Positions 16,182 through 24,314 of a DNA stretch of 43,838 bases are shown here, in pieces (position 1 is the first letter of the stretch; every line of letters starts with the position of its first letter). The notes under the pieces were generated by a model that was given only the letters and a program-made list of their open reading frames with translations, ran no database searches and had not been told where the DNA came from. Both the position numbers and the translations under genes were made by a program. The stretch is taken from assembly GCA_964645625.1 (NCBI GenBank), contig CAZYAI010000018.1:1-43838 (forward strand), in the 5' to 3' direction. This DNA comes from AB-137-C09 sp964645625. GTDB lineage: Bacteria; Pseudomonadota; Zetaproteobacteria; Mariprofundales; Mariprofundaceae.

Positions 16182-17546
16182 TTATGAATTCTTGGGGGTA
16201 CGGTGTTGCCTTAGGGGGATTTCTACCATAAGTGCCGCGCCACCTAAGCTTGATGAGGTTTGATATTCCCACGTACCATTGTATTCGCGCACAATGGCTG
16301 CAACGATGGACAAGCCTAAGCCGTGACCTGCAATTTGTTCGTCAAGGCGAAAGCCGCGCTGCTGTAAATTAGGCAATGCCGCCGCAGGCATGCCTGGTCC
16401 ATCGTCTTCTACGGTGAGGCATAGTTGTTGCTGTTCGTTGTACACAATATCTACAACAATACGCGATTTAGCCCATTTGCAGGCGTTATCCACCAAGTTG
16501 CCCAATAGCTCCAAGATGTCTTCACGATCTGCCATCAGTGATAGTGTGCTGGGGCAATGTAGTTGAATAACTTTGTCAGGGTGCAGCGTGGCAAGTGCGG
16601 CAACCAGGTCTGCTGCCTCTTGATCGATACGCACATGCCCCAGTGCTGACTGTACGCCTGCTAATTGTGCAATACGCAATTCGCGTTCAATGCGTTGCTG
16701 AATGTGTTCGCTTGCTTGTAGTAAAGCATCGCGCGTTTCTTCACGGAAGGGGCCGTCTAAGTGTTGTTGAATACTGGCTAAGGGTGTTTTGAGGCTGTGC
16801 GCCAAATCGCCCAAGGCGGAGCGTGTGCGTTGCATGCGTTGTTGTAAACGCTCCAACATGGCATTAAAGGCCTCAATGATCGGTAAAATTTCTTCTGGTG
16901 TTTGCTCCAGCGGTAAACGTTCGCAGCGACCAGCCCACACATCTTCCATATCTTGACGTACAACCTGCAACGTTTGCATGGCGCGGCGTAGCGTCCATTG
17001 CTGCCAGAGCCACAGTGAAAAAATCGTCATTGCAAAGACCACCCCAAAGCCCAGCATGAGGCGACGCACCAAAGCATTTTGATGGTTCACTTCTTCGGCA
17101 ACGCTGATGTAAATATGCTTCCCATCACGTTCAAATGTTCGGTTTAATACCAATAGGTGCTGATTGAATAGATGGCTATAATGGTAGTTAGATTCGCCTG
17201 TTGCGATGTTTTCCATGGGTAGTTTAGCGTCCCACAGCGAGCGGGAACGCAAGCCTTTGCTGTCGGCATCGGAGCGGATGTGGAAGTAATGCCCCGAGAA
17301 AGGGCGGTGGTATTGTAGTGCGTGCAGCGGTGTGACGAAGTGTAGACGGTTGTCCTCAATGTCGGTCATCGATAAAAGCGTTTCACTTTCGTGTTCTAAG
17401 TTGCCCAATACGTTTTGTTCGACCAAGCGCGAGGCGATGAACCAAATGACTGCCGTTTGCAGTAAAAAAATAATCACCAAGCCTACTGCTAAACCAACAG
17501 CTAGGCGGTGCCCCAGCGATTCATTGTTTCGGTGGCGAAAAAACAT
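16182..17546 (-). CDS. PhoQ/QseC-like sensor histidine kinase
   Basis: The 454-residue kinase has two membrane helices (about 15-38 and 163-183) bounding a periplasmic sensor domain of about 120 residues, then a HAMP-like linker. The core has H250 in LAHSLKTPLASIQQH, N-box LLGNLVDNACKWAKS, G1 VEDDGPGM and G2 GHGLGLSIVAAI. The start MFFRHRNNES at 17546 overlaps the end of the response regulator by 26 bp, with GGGCAGGG upstream. The longer open frame would run through the regulator gene. Its operon with a PepSY protein and cytochromes suggests it senses an envelope or redox-related signal. Confidence 0.88.
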   Translation of the reverse strand: MFFRHRNNESLGHRLAVGLAVGLVIIFLLQTAVIWFIASRLVEQNVLGNLEHESETLLSMTDIEDNRLHFVTPLHALQYHRPFSGHYFHIRSDADSKGLRSRSLWDAKLPMENIATGESNYHYSHLFNQHLLVLNRTFERDGKHIYISVAEEVNHQNALVRRLMLGFGVVFAMTIFSLWLWQQWTLRRAMQTLQVVRQDMEDVWAGRCERLPLEQTPEEILPIIEAFNAMLERLQQRMQRTRSALGDLAHSLKTPLASIQQHLDGPFREETRDALLQASEHIQQRIERELRIAQLAGVQSALGHVRIDQEAADLVAALATLHPDKVIQLHCPSTLSLMADREDILELLGNLVDNACKWAKSRIVVDIVYNEQQQLCLTVEDDGPGMPAAALPNLQQRGFRLDEQIAGHGLGLSIVAAIVREYNGTWEYQTSSSLGGAALMVEIPLRQHRTPKNS

Positions 17547-18183
17547 AGCCCTGCCCGCGATGGGTTGTGATCCATTCTTTACCAATTTTTCGGCGCAAGC
17601 GGCTGATATAAACTTCGATGATATTGCTTTCTGGGTCGGCGTTTTGATCGTAGCTGTGGTCAAGCAGGGTCATCGCTGTGACCATGCGTCCTGGGTGTAA
17701 CATAAAATAACGCAGCATGCGAAATTCCATGGCTGTCAGGGCAATCACTTCATCAGCAAGCACGGCTTGTTGGGCATCTTCATCCAGACGTAGGTTGCCA
17801 CAAACCAGCGAGCGAAGCTCTGTGCCAGTGCGCCGCAAAAGCACTTGAATACGCGCCAGTAACTCTTCGTTGTGAAAAGGTTTGGTGAGGTAATCGTCAG
17901 CACCAGCTTTAAGACCTGCGACTTTTTCGCTCCAATTACTGCGTGCTGTTAAAATTAACACAGGGGTGTGTATGCCATGATTGCGCCAGCCCTGCAAAAT
18001 CTCCATGCCGTTTTTGCCTGGTAAACCTAAATCTAAAATAATCACGGCATAGGGTTCGACAAAGCCCCAGTCATTGGCGACAATACCATCTTGCGCCCAA
18101 TCCACGGCATATCCTGCTTGTTGTAGCGTACGTACAAGCTGTTGCCCTACGGCGGGATCATCTTCAGCGAGCAGTAGGCGCAT
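17521..18183 (-). CDS. OmpR-family response regulator (PhoP/QseB-like)
   Basis: The 220-residue protein has receiver residues E7/D8-D9, phospho-acceptor D51 (AVIILDLGLPG) and Lys in YLTKPF. A winged-helix C-terminal domain follows (ALTAMEFRMLRYFM, NIIEVYISRLRRKIG, THRGQGYVF). The start at 18183 has GGAG seven bases upstream; the longer frame adds 12 residues. It overlaps the PepSY gene by 20 bp and the kinase by 26 bp, so the three are translationally linked. Confidence 0.92.
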   Translation of the reverse strand: MRLLLAEDDPAVGQQLVRTLQQAGYAVDWAQDGIVANDWGFVEPYAVIILDLGLPGKNGMEILQGWRNHGIHTPVLILTARSNWSEKVAGLKAGADDYLTKPFHNEELLARIQVLLRRTGTELRSLVCGNLRLDEDAQQAVLADEVIALTAMEFRMLRYFMLHPGRMVTAMTLLDHSYDQNADPESNIIEVYISRLRRKIGKEWITTHRGQGYVFSPPKQ

Positions 18184-18577
18184 GCTTAGACTCCTGTGCT
18201 GTTTTTTTGTCGCGCTCATCGGCTTTGATGAGCTGTGCTAAAGCTTGAGCGGAAATCAGTGTGCCGCGACGGGCATCGAAATAGACTTCATGGGTCACCC
18301 CAGATTCATCCAAGTATTCCACCTCGTACAACAGGCGACCGTGTTCATGCTCCAGTGCTGTTTCGATAATGCGTCCGTGAATATGAGGGGCGGCATGCTG
18401 TAGTAGCAGCTGCATAGACATAATAGCACCGCTTTCGCTTAGTTGTTGGACGTATTCTAAATCGCTGTAGGGGTCGCTTACTGGCGATGCTGCCTCAGTC
18501 GCTTGTGCTGAGCTTATGAATAGCCACATCAACCCAACACATACGCTAAAGGTGATGAGCTGATGTGGTCGTCTCAT
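18164..18577 (-). CDS. Secreted PepSY-domain protein
   Basis: The 137-residue protein has a signal peptide (ITFSVCVGLMWLFISSAQATEA). A PepSY-like domain follows: GAIMSMQLLLQHAAPH, GRIIETALEHEHGRLLYEVEYLDESG, HEVYFDARRGTLI. PepSY proteins are periplasmic and often sit beside QseBC/PhoPQ-type two-component genes and cytochromes, as here. It may act as a sensor accessory or protease modulator. The charged C-terminal tail (KADERDKKTAQESKHA) overlaps the regulator gene. Confidence 0.85.
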   Translation of the reverse strand: MRRPHQLITFSVCVGLMWLFISSAQATEAASPVSDPYSDLEYVQQLSESGAIMSMQLLLQHAAPHIHGRIIETALEHEHGRLLYEVEYLDESGVTHEVYFDARRGTLISAQALAQLIKADERDKKTAQESKHAPTAR

Positions 18578-18588
18578 ATATTATGACT

Positions 18589-19311
18589 TCAATCGTCCCA
18601 ATAGCCGTAGCCAGGGATTTTTAAGCCGTGTTCAGTAAAGACACCGCGATCTGCTTTGTCATGGCAGGCAATGCAGTTAGACAAGCTGCGTACTTGTTTG
18701 TTGCCTTTAATCATACGTTGTGGAATTTCACGGTGCTTGTGGCGAATATAAGGAATTTCGCTGATGCTTGTAGGTGCACGCTTGCTGTCTTTTAGTGATG
18801 CCATGATCTGACGTGAGCGACGTGCATCGCTATTATCTGCTGAAAAACGCGCTAAGAAACGAGAGATTTCGGCAATGGTTTGAGGGTCATCTAAGCTGGC
18901 ATCTTCACCATAATGGTCATCCAAACTTGCCATCAACTGCTTCCAAGAGGCTGCTGGCAACAAGCCTGGTAAATAGGCAAAGTGACAAGCAGCGCATTCG
19001 CGGCTATAGGTCGCATTATTGACAGGTACTACCGAAGCCTGCTGCCCACGCCATGATGACTTGCTCTTCTTCGATGACTTGTTTTTGGCTTTTTCGGCTT
19101 TGTTCTTATCTTTTGCACGCCCTTCGTGCTCATCTTCGTCGTCATCTTCCTCTATGCCTTCTTTGCCTTGATGTTGTCCGTTATCAGTGGTTGAGGCTGG
19201 CTCTACAGCTTCTTTTTGACCGCTTTGGGCTAAGGATTCTGTACTCAAGCCCAGCCCAGTGCTGATTGCCACACAGATTAATAATAGTAATAAACCGAAT
19301 TTATGTTTCAT
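18589..19311 (-). CDS. Periplasmic di-haem cytochrome c (DHC family)
   Basis: The 240-residue protein has a signal peptide and a highly charged Glu/Asp/Lys low-complexity stretch (about 45-85, EGIEEDDDEDEHEGRAKDK). A di-haem domain follows with two CxxCH sites, CAACH and CIACH, and the DHC-type LPGLLPAASWKQLM and IPYIRHKHREIP. This matches DHC partners of the sphaeroides haem protein and DUF1924. It is an electron carrier in the periplasm between the cytochrome b and the mono-haem protein encoded just upstream. The acidic/basic insert is unusually long. It begins one base after the previous stop. Confidence 0.9.
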   Translation of the reverse strand: MKHKFGLLLLLICVAISTGLGLSTESLAQSGQKEAVEPASTTDNGQHQGKEGIEEDDDEDEHEGRAKDKNKAEKAKNKSSKKSKSSWRGQQASVVPVNNATYSRECAACHFAYLPGLLPAASWKQLMASLDDHYGEDASLDDPQTIAEISRFLARFSADNSDARRSRQIMASLKDSKRAPTSISEIPYIRHKHREIPQRMIKGNKQVRSLSNCIACHDKADRGVFTEHGLKIPGYGYWDD

Positions 19312-19312
19312 C

Positions 19313-19729
19313 TTACTTCCCTACCGTAGTGATATATTGCAAGAAATCGCCTTTTTCTTGCGCTGTGCATTCACGACCCCATGTCCATTTGCAATTGCGC
19401 CGTAACCACTTGCGAATTTTTTTAACATCATTTAACCGTTCAGGGTTAACAGCAATCGCCATAGGTTCAATGACTTTGCCTGTGCGGATGTGTTCACCCT
19501 GACGGCGCAGGTCAGTGCCATGGCAGGTTGCGCAACTGACAGGCTTTTGCAATTTCTCTTGCATGTGTTGTTGTGTCCACATCGTCGCGCCACGCTCGGC
19601 AGAAAAGTCGGTTTTTGCCTCTGTCGCGTATTCTGCCAGCAGTGTGTCTGTTGCCTCTGTTGCCTGAGCAGAGAGCATGGGCATAAACATGGCGATAGCG
19701 CAGATCCAGCCTATCCATTGTTGTTTCAT
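19313..19729 (-). CDS. DUF1924 mono-haem cytochrome c (SHP-like)
   Basis: The 138-residue protein has a signal peptide (CAIAMFMPMLSAQA) and one haem site, CATCH. The DUF1924 pattern is present: FSAERGATMWTQQHM before the haem, then TGKVIEPMAIAVNPERL and a paired-Cys C-terminal region (RRNCKWTWGRECTAQEKGDF) that could form a disulfide. Family members act with DHC and a cytochrome b in a small respiratory chain; some bind oxygen or nitric oxide. The start at 19729 follows GGAGGAAAACA and overlaps the cytochrome b stop (ATGA). Confidence 0.9.
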   Translation of the reverse strand: MKQQWIGWICAIAMFMPMLSAQATEATDTLLAEYATEAKTDFSAERGATMWTQQHMQEKLQKPVSCATCHGTDLRRQGEHIRTGKVIEPMAIAVNPERLNDVKKIRKWLRRNCKWTWGRECTAQEKGDFLQYITTVGK

Positions 19730-20316
19730 TGTTTTCCTCCGTGTGATTGTTTTCGTCCTGTAATCATTGACCAGACTAAGTTTTCGCCTAGTAAATAACT
19801 CTCCCACAACGCGCCAGTGATGTGTAATAGCACCATCACCAGTGTGATGTCAGCCAACCATGCGTGTATGCTTTGCAGAGGATTTTCCCAAGTATGTGCC
19901 ACGTTCCACATCCAATCAGCTAAAGGACCTTGGCGTTGAATGCCATCCAACAGCAGACCAGAAGCGACCAATAAGCACAACACCGTCAATAAAGCAAACA
20001 CCATTGCACCACCAGCAGGGTTGTGCCCTGTTGCTGGGTAGCCACGTCCGCGCAATAAGCCGTGAAGGTGGGTCATGATTTGCGCCCGACTGTAACAAAA
20101 GTTACCAAAGCGTGCATGCTCTGAACCCACAACGCCCCAGATTAAACGAAATATGAGTAATCCGATGATGGCATACCCCACAAAGAGGTGCAGAAGTAAG
20201 CGTCCATCTTCAGCACTAAAACCGTAAGCGATGACAAAGCACAACACCAACAGCCAGTGAAATAGCCGCAGTGCAGGATCCCACACCATAAGCGATGGTC
20301 GTTGATGCTTGTTCAT
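19726..20316 (-). CDS. Cytochrome b561-type membrane protein
   Basis: The 196-residue protein has four membrane helices with haem-ligand His residues in LRLFHWLLVL, LLHLFVGYAI, NVAHTWEN and VMVLLHITGALWESYLLG. These are typical of the Ni,Fe-hydrogenase b-type/cytochrome b561 family (PF01292). It likely passes electrons between the quinone pool and the periplasmic cytochromes encoded next. The start at 20316 (MNKHQRPSLMVWD) is preferred over an in-frame TTG three codons upstream. It is the first gene of the six-gene minus-strand operon that ends with the two-component system. Confidence 0.9.
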   Translation of the reverse strand: MNKHQRPSLMVWDPALRLFHWLLVLCFVIAYGFSAEDGRLLLHLFVGYAIIGLLIFRLIWGVVGSEHARFGNFCYSRAQIMTHLHGLLRGRGYPATGHNPAGGAMVFALLTVLCLLVASGLLLDGIQRQGPLADWMWNVAHTWENPLQSIHAWLADITLVMVLLHITGALWESYLLGENLVWSMITGRKQSHGGKQ

Positions 20317-20388
20317 AGCGAGCAAGCTTAAAGGTGTAGCTTAAATGAACGTTAATATGATTTTATGGTACGTTGTCGCAGCAGTGTC

Positions 20389-21630
20389 TTAACCATCAAA
20401 GGCAATGGTGAACTGAAAGCCGCTGTCCGTTTGAATATGGATACGCGCCTGAGCGTTGGGCTGATTGATATGCATCATCATGGTGTTGCTATCATACAAA
20501 CGGTTTTTCAAGTTACTTAAACCTTGGTAAGAGGCAGAGAAAGAGTGAATGATATCAGGGCCTTCACCTTGAGGCGGGATGTAAATGGCAAAGTTACGTT
20601 GCGAGGATTGTAGGTGCAGCACTTCTTGGTCGTGACGAACTTCGAAGGTGTCCACACCCAAGTCGCGGGTGCGAAATGACCACGTTATGTGTTCGCGCTT
20701 CCCAGCTACGTCCATATCAATGCTTGCTTGGTAGCGGCTATTCCATTGCAAACGCTGTAAAGGGAACAGGCTTACTTGGCGCGCATTGAACTTATGGTTG
20801 GGATCGTTGTGTTGGTTAAGCAAACGGGCAGGCAAGCTACGCCCACTATCATCATACAGGGTAAAGTCGATGACGTGTATTTCGTCAGCATAAGCAGGGT
20901 TGATGTTGATGGATAGAGGATTGCCTGAAATATCCAAATCAGGCAATGGGTCGGGGCTTTCGTTGGCGAATGCGGGATCTACTCCTGTCGCGCCATCATA
21001 GGGCCACAATACCCACGCGGGCTGCCCTTGACGCGCGGCCTGTTTGGCTTGCTGCCATTGTAGCGAAGGAATCTTCTTGTTGCTGTCGGCGCACACGCGG
21101 GTATAAAACATGCCATGAGGCCGTCCAGATGCGTGCGCGGAACACGCCTGTGCTTCACCATGATTAGCCATGACAAATACCGTGACGCTATTGCGTTCAT
21201 CACTGCTATAGCCAACACCTACGCGATCAATGTCAAAGTCCAAGAAGCCGAAACGGTGGTAAATGGCGGTCATTAAGCCGTCGATAGCAATGTTTGCAGC
21301 CTCAGATGCGACGATGTCACCTTGTTGGTAATGAACATTTTCACTCACATGACTGCTGGGGTAAGATGCTGCCAAGGCGCGATCCGATGGTGATCGCCCT
21401 GTGAAACCCGCTAAACCGGGTGATTCACCATGCCCAGAACGATGGTTTAAGCGTAAATAATCGGCATGTGCTTGTGCTGCTTGCGCCAGGTGTGGGTCTT
21501 GCTGTAATGGCTTCATTCCCGCAGCCAAACGTAATTGATTAAGGTATAGCAAAGCCTCGGTGTCAGCCGCTAGCGCAGTGCTGGTCATGGCGAACCACAT
21601 CAGTGTTATCAGCAATACGCTGCGCATCAT
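20389..21630 (-). CDS. Secreted CAP/SCP-domain protein with C-terminal beta domain
   Basis: The 413-residue protein has a signal peptide (LLITLMWFAMTSTALA). A CAP (SCP/PR1) domain covers about residues 25-170: LLYLNQLRLAAGMKPL, AQAAQAHADYLRLNH, SENVHYQQG, HRFGFLDFDIDRVGVG. The C-terminal half is beta-rich with a Big/Ig-like pattern (DPAFANESPDPLPDLDISG, ITWSFRTRDLGV). CAP proteins are secreted; functions vary and no enzymatic role is assured. Its first ATG overlaps the orn stop, coupling expression. Confidence 0.85.
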   Translation of the reverse strand: MMRSVLLITLMWFAMTSTALAADTEALLYLNQLRLAAGMKPLQQDPHLAQAAQAHADYLRLNHRSGHGESPGLAGFTGRSPSDRALAASYPSSHVSENVHYQQGDIVASEAANIAIDGLMTAIYHRFGFLDFDIDRVGVGYSSDERNSVTVFVMANHGEAQACSAHASGRPHGMFYTRVCADSNKKIPSLQWQQAKQAARQGQPAWVLWPYDGATGVDPAFANESPDPLPDLDISGNPLSININPAYADEIHVIDFTLYDDSGRSLPARLLNQHNDPNHKFNARQVSLFPLQRLQWNSRYQASIDMDVAGKREHITWSFRTRDLGVDTFEVRHDQEVLHLQSSQRNFAIYIPPQGEGPDIIHSFSASYQGLSNLKNRLYDSNTMMMHINQPNAQARIHIQTDSGFQFTIAFDG

Positions 21631-22163
21631 GCTGCCACAAATACCTGTTTGCGGTAATAGCGCAGTTCGGCGATGGATTCACGAATATCATCCATAGCAC
21701 GGTGACTTTCTTGCTTTTGTGGAATCGCCGTGTTCGGGTACCAACGGCGCACCAACTCTTTAACGCTGCTGACATCAATATTGCGGTAATGGAACGCCGC
21801 ATCGAGTTGTGCCATGTGACGTTGTAAAAAACGGCGATCTTGGTGGATGCTGTTGCCACACAAAGGCAGCGGTTCAGGGCTGTACTGGCGCACAAAAGCG
21901 AGTGTTTGCGCCTCTGCTTCAGCCATCGATGTGGTGGAAGCTTGCACCCGTGCGGTTAAGCCCGACGCGCCATGATGTTCCACGCACCAAGGGTTCATCG
22001 TTGCCAACACGTGATCATCATGATGAATGACCAAGTCAGGACCTTCTGCCAACACATGCAAGTCGGCATCGGTAACCAACGTTGCCATTTCTAAAATCAC
22101 ATCGTGTTCTGGCTCTAAGCCGCTCATTTCAAGATCCATCCAGATCATGGAGGGTTGAGACAT
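21627..22163 (-). CDS. orn: Oligoribonuclease
   Basis: This 178-residue DEDDh 3'-5' exonuclease degrades 2-5 nt RNA and pGpG. Catalytic residues are visible: D10 and E12 in WMDLEMSGL, Asp in SIHQDRRFLQRHM, and His/Asp in SHRAMDDIRESI. The length is typical. The stop overlaps the CAP-domain gene's first ATG; 3 bp separate it from the gene upstream. Confidence 0.96.
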   Translation of the reverse strand: MSQPSMIWMDLEMSGLEPEHDVILEMATLVTDADLHVLAEGPDLVIHHDDHVLATMNPWCVEHHGASGLTARVQASTTSMAEAEAQTLAFVRQYSPEPLPLCGNSIHQDRRFLQRHMAQLDAAFHYRNIDVSSVKELVRRWYPNTAIPQKQESHRAMDDIRESIAELRYYRKQVFVAA

Positions 22164-22166
22164 CTC

Positions 22167-22937
22167 TCACATCCTATCGTTATAGCTATCGAGTCGTTTG
22201 AACCAACCCGCCAGCCAGCGTTCTTCGTGGCGTTCACGCGGCGCGAGGCGCACACGTTGCTGTAACTGTTGTTTTGCTGAGTCACTGAATGCCGTCACTG
22301 CGCTCGCCGCATCCGTACCTGACATATGCAACAGCACTTGCAATAAACCCCAGCCGCACCCTTGGTAACGCTCTTGTGGATTGATGCCTTCACCTTTGAA
22401 GTTGACATAGTCCATCAGGGCAAAATAACCCATCGGCGCATTGCTCATGCGGCTATATTGTTGCTGCACGTGTCGTGTATCAGCTGCATTCAACCCTGCC
22501 AATATGCGTGGCAGCGCAGCGTCTAGGCGCGCTTGAATGAATAAAATTTGTTCGCTTCGTGAAGCATCCAGCCATTGTCGTAATTGTACCATGCGCGGTG
22601 AATTTTGAGCTGCCAAAAATGCCTGTCGATTCGACCACGGATTAGCTGGCGCAGTCATCAACCATGATGGCATGGTGAGTACTCCGCGCTGTTGAATAAA
22701 GCGAATCAACGCGGGGAAGCTTTCGCTAAAACGTTGGGGTTCGTTTGCTGGGTACCAAATAAAATGACCGATACCTAAGGATGCAAAATCTTCACCGCGA
22801 TTCCAGCTGGTTAATTTTTCAGGCTCGCCGCCACATTCACGTTGATAGATTAAATCCGCAATGTGTCGCAGTTCCGCCGCGCTGATCGTTTGGCTCCAAG
22901 CGAGGCTTGGGAGTAAATACAATAAAGCGGCAACCAT
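22167..22937 (-). CDS. Secreted protein with lysozyme-like SLGIGH motif, unknown function
   Basis: The protein is about 256 residues with a signal peptide (VAALLYLLPSLAWSQT). The conserved-looking core is LIYQRECGGEPEKLTSWNRG followed by FASLGIGHFIWYP. An early Glu and [ST]xGIGH recall lysozyme-fold muramidases, but the full catalytic triad is not clear. The later part is helical, with WGLLQVLLHMSG. The start is uncertain: ATG at 22937 is nearest to the signal peptide, and the open frame extends to 23057. It is co-transcribed with orn and the CAP protein. A wall-related role is inference. Confidence 0.6.
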   Translation of the reverse strand: MVAALLYLLPSLAWSQTISAAELRHIADLIYQRECGGEPEKLTSWNRGEDFASLGIGHFIWYPANEPQRFSESFPALIRFIQQRGVLTMPSWLMTAPANPWSNRQAFLAAQNSPRMVQLRQWLDASRSEQILFIQARLDAALPRILAGLNAADTRHVQQQYSRMSNAPMGYFALMDYVNFKGEGINPQERYQGCGWGLLQVLLHMSGTDAASAVTAFSDSAKQQLQQRVRLAPRERHEERWLAGWFKRLDSYNDRM

Positions 22938-23144
22938 CAACGCAACACGTTGAGCCACGGTGATGGTTGTTAAGTAGGCGCACAAAATTATGTTAACATT
23001 TCTAACTTGCCTATTTACGCGATCTTCCGCGTTACAAAAAAGGTTACATATTAACAATATGCGCCCCTTTTTGTGCCTTGAATATCGCGAAATATTCGGC
23101 GTGATAAATGCAAAATAATTCCGAGCACCTACTTAGCCTGCACA

Positions 23145-23795
23145 TCAGAAGCGTAGCGTTACGCCAACGGATGCAACAGGATAGAACTTCATATTATTCA
23201 ATGAGTTATCCAGCTTTTGTTTTTCGGCAGCAATGTCTGCGGCTGTTACACCAGTAACGTTTGTCGTGACTGTGGTTTTGGGTTGCCCCATATAAAGCAC
23301 ACCCAAATCAAAGTTGAAACCAATAGGGCTACCACTAGAAACAGGGTCGCCAAAACCAATGCCTGCATAAGGTGCAACTTTGTTAAAGTCCACCGTAGTG
23401 GTAACGCTTTGCCCTGCCGCAGGGGCGTAAACAGTGTTGTTAATCGTGTATGTACCAGCGGTAGGAACCCCTGTCATGGACAGTTTGTTGCCGTTATAAT
23501 ACAAGCCACCAGTAAGGCGAAGCTTACCAGCCAAAGGGTAAAAATCTGCCAGCGCGCCAAAAGAAAAGAGTTTTAACTTGGCATCATACTTCACAGTGGT
23601 GTCAGTGATCGTCTTGTTATAATTAAATGCATTCATCTGCACACGCGCATTAACCAACATGGGAACGACATTGGTGACCAGTTCCACACCTGCACCCAGT
23701 GTTCCGACTTTAGCTCCTACAGCCAAATCCCCTGCCATTGCAGGTTGCGCAAAACACATCGCAGCGACACAAGCCGCGCCTAATGTTTTTTTCAT
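23145..23795 (-). CDS. Outer-membrane beta-barrel protein
   Basis: The 216-residue precursor has a signal peptide (GAACVAAMCFAQPAMAG). Alternating strands follow (GAGVELVTNVVPMLVNARV, LRLTGGLYYNGNKL, GFNFDLGVLYMG) and the terminus is aromatic (VGVTLRF). It resembles small OmpW/eight-strand-like barrels of unknown substrate. The ribosome site is AGGAGAG. It is monocistronic; intergenic repeats lie upstream. Confidence 0.8.
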   Translation of the reverse strand: MKKTLGAACVAAMCFAQPAMAGDLAVGAKVGTLGAGVELVTNVVPMLVNARVQMNAFNYNKTITDTTVKYDAKLKLFSFGALADFYPLAGKLRLTGGLYYNGNKLSMTGVPTAGTYTINNTVYAPAAGQSVTTTVDFNKVAPYAGIGFGDPVSSGSPIGFNFDLGVLYMGQPKTTVTTNVTGVTAADIAAEKQKLDNSLNNMKFYPVASVGVTLRF

Positions 23796-23907
23796 AATCG
23801 CTCTCCTAATGATTCCTTTTTATCACATTCAACGAGATTCCCCACTCATCCATGCGCGAAGCATAGCCGTGTAAAGAGCAAGACACCAACACGCATACGC
23901 TAACGAG

Positions 23908-24003
23908 CATGGCATTGTGCCATCCCCGTGCTATGGAATATCGTCGCACAGTGCATTAAAACGCCATGGTCGTTCATGGTGCGGATTACATTGCCACGTT
24001 AAG
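23908..24003. repeat. Dispersed palindromic repeat, copy 1
   Basis: The arms CATGGCATTGTG (23908-23919) and TAAAACGCCATG (23957-23968) flank a conserved centre (CTATGGAATATCGTCGCACA). A right extension runs to about 24003. It is homologous to the copy at 37943-38038. The rest of 23796-24047 holds nothing else that I recognise. Confidence 0.75.
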
Positions 24004-24047
24004 CGACAGATGCAGTCCCTGTTCTCGCCGCTATACTGCGCCCCATC

Positions 24048-24124
24048 GCCCTCGTAGCTCAGATGGATAGAGCGACCGCCTCCTAAGCGGTAGGCCACAG
24101 GTTCGACTCCTGTCGAGGGCACCA
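24048..24124 (+). tRNA. tRNA-Arg (CCT)
   Basis: Cloverleaf of 77 nt with acceptor GCCCTCG/CGAGGGC, D-arm GCTCAGATGGATAGAGC, anticodon loop CTCCTAA (CCT, reads AGG), T-arm with GTTCGACTC and encoded ACCA. Its 3' end is the integration site of the downstream element. Confidence 0.96.
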
Positions 24125-24240
24125 AACTAACATATCATGAAGTCCCATAAGAGCCTGAAAGCCTAGTGTTTACAGGCTTTTTTATTGCCCGCTTGTCCCA
24201 TAAGGTACAGAGTAAGGCGGTAAGAACCGTAAAAAAGCGC

Positions 24241-24292
24241 GGTCTTTTTCACGGTCTTTTTTTGCGTCCATGGTCTTTTTCTAAAAAAGACC
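24241..24292. repeat. Left subterminal repeats (candidate integrase arm sites)
   Basis: GGTCTTTT occurs at 24241, 24253 and 24272, and inverted at 24283-24292, where it forms a hairpin with the third copy. The first two copies with their 12-bp spacing are repeated identically over 23 bp at 34151-34173. Confidence 0.6.
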
Positions 24293-24314
24293 GTGAAATG
24301 CTGGAGGTGATGGC

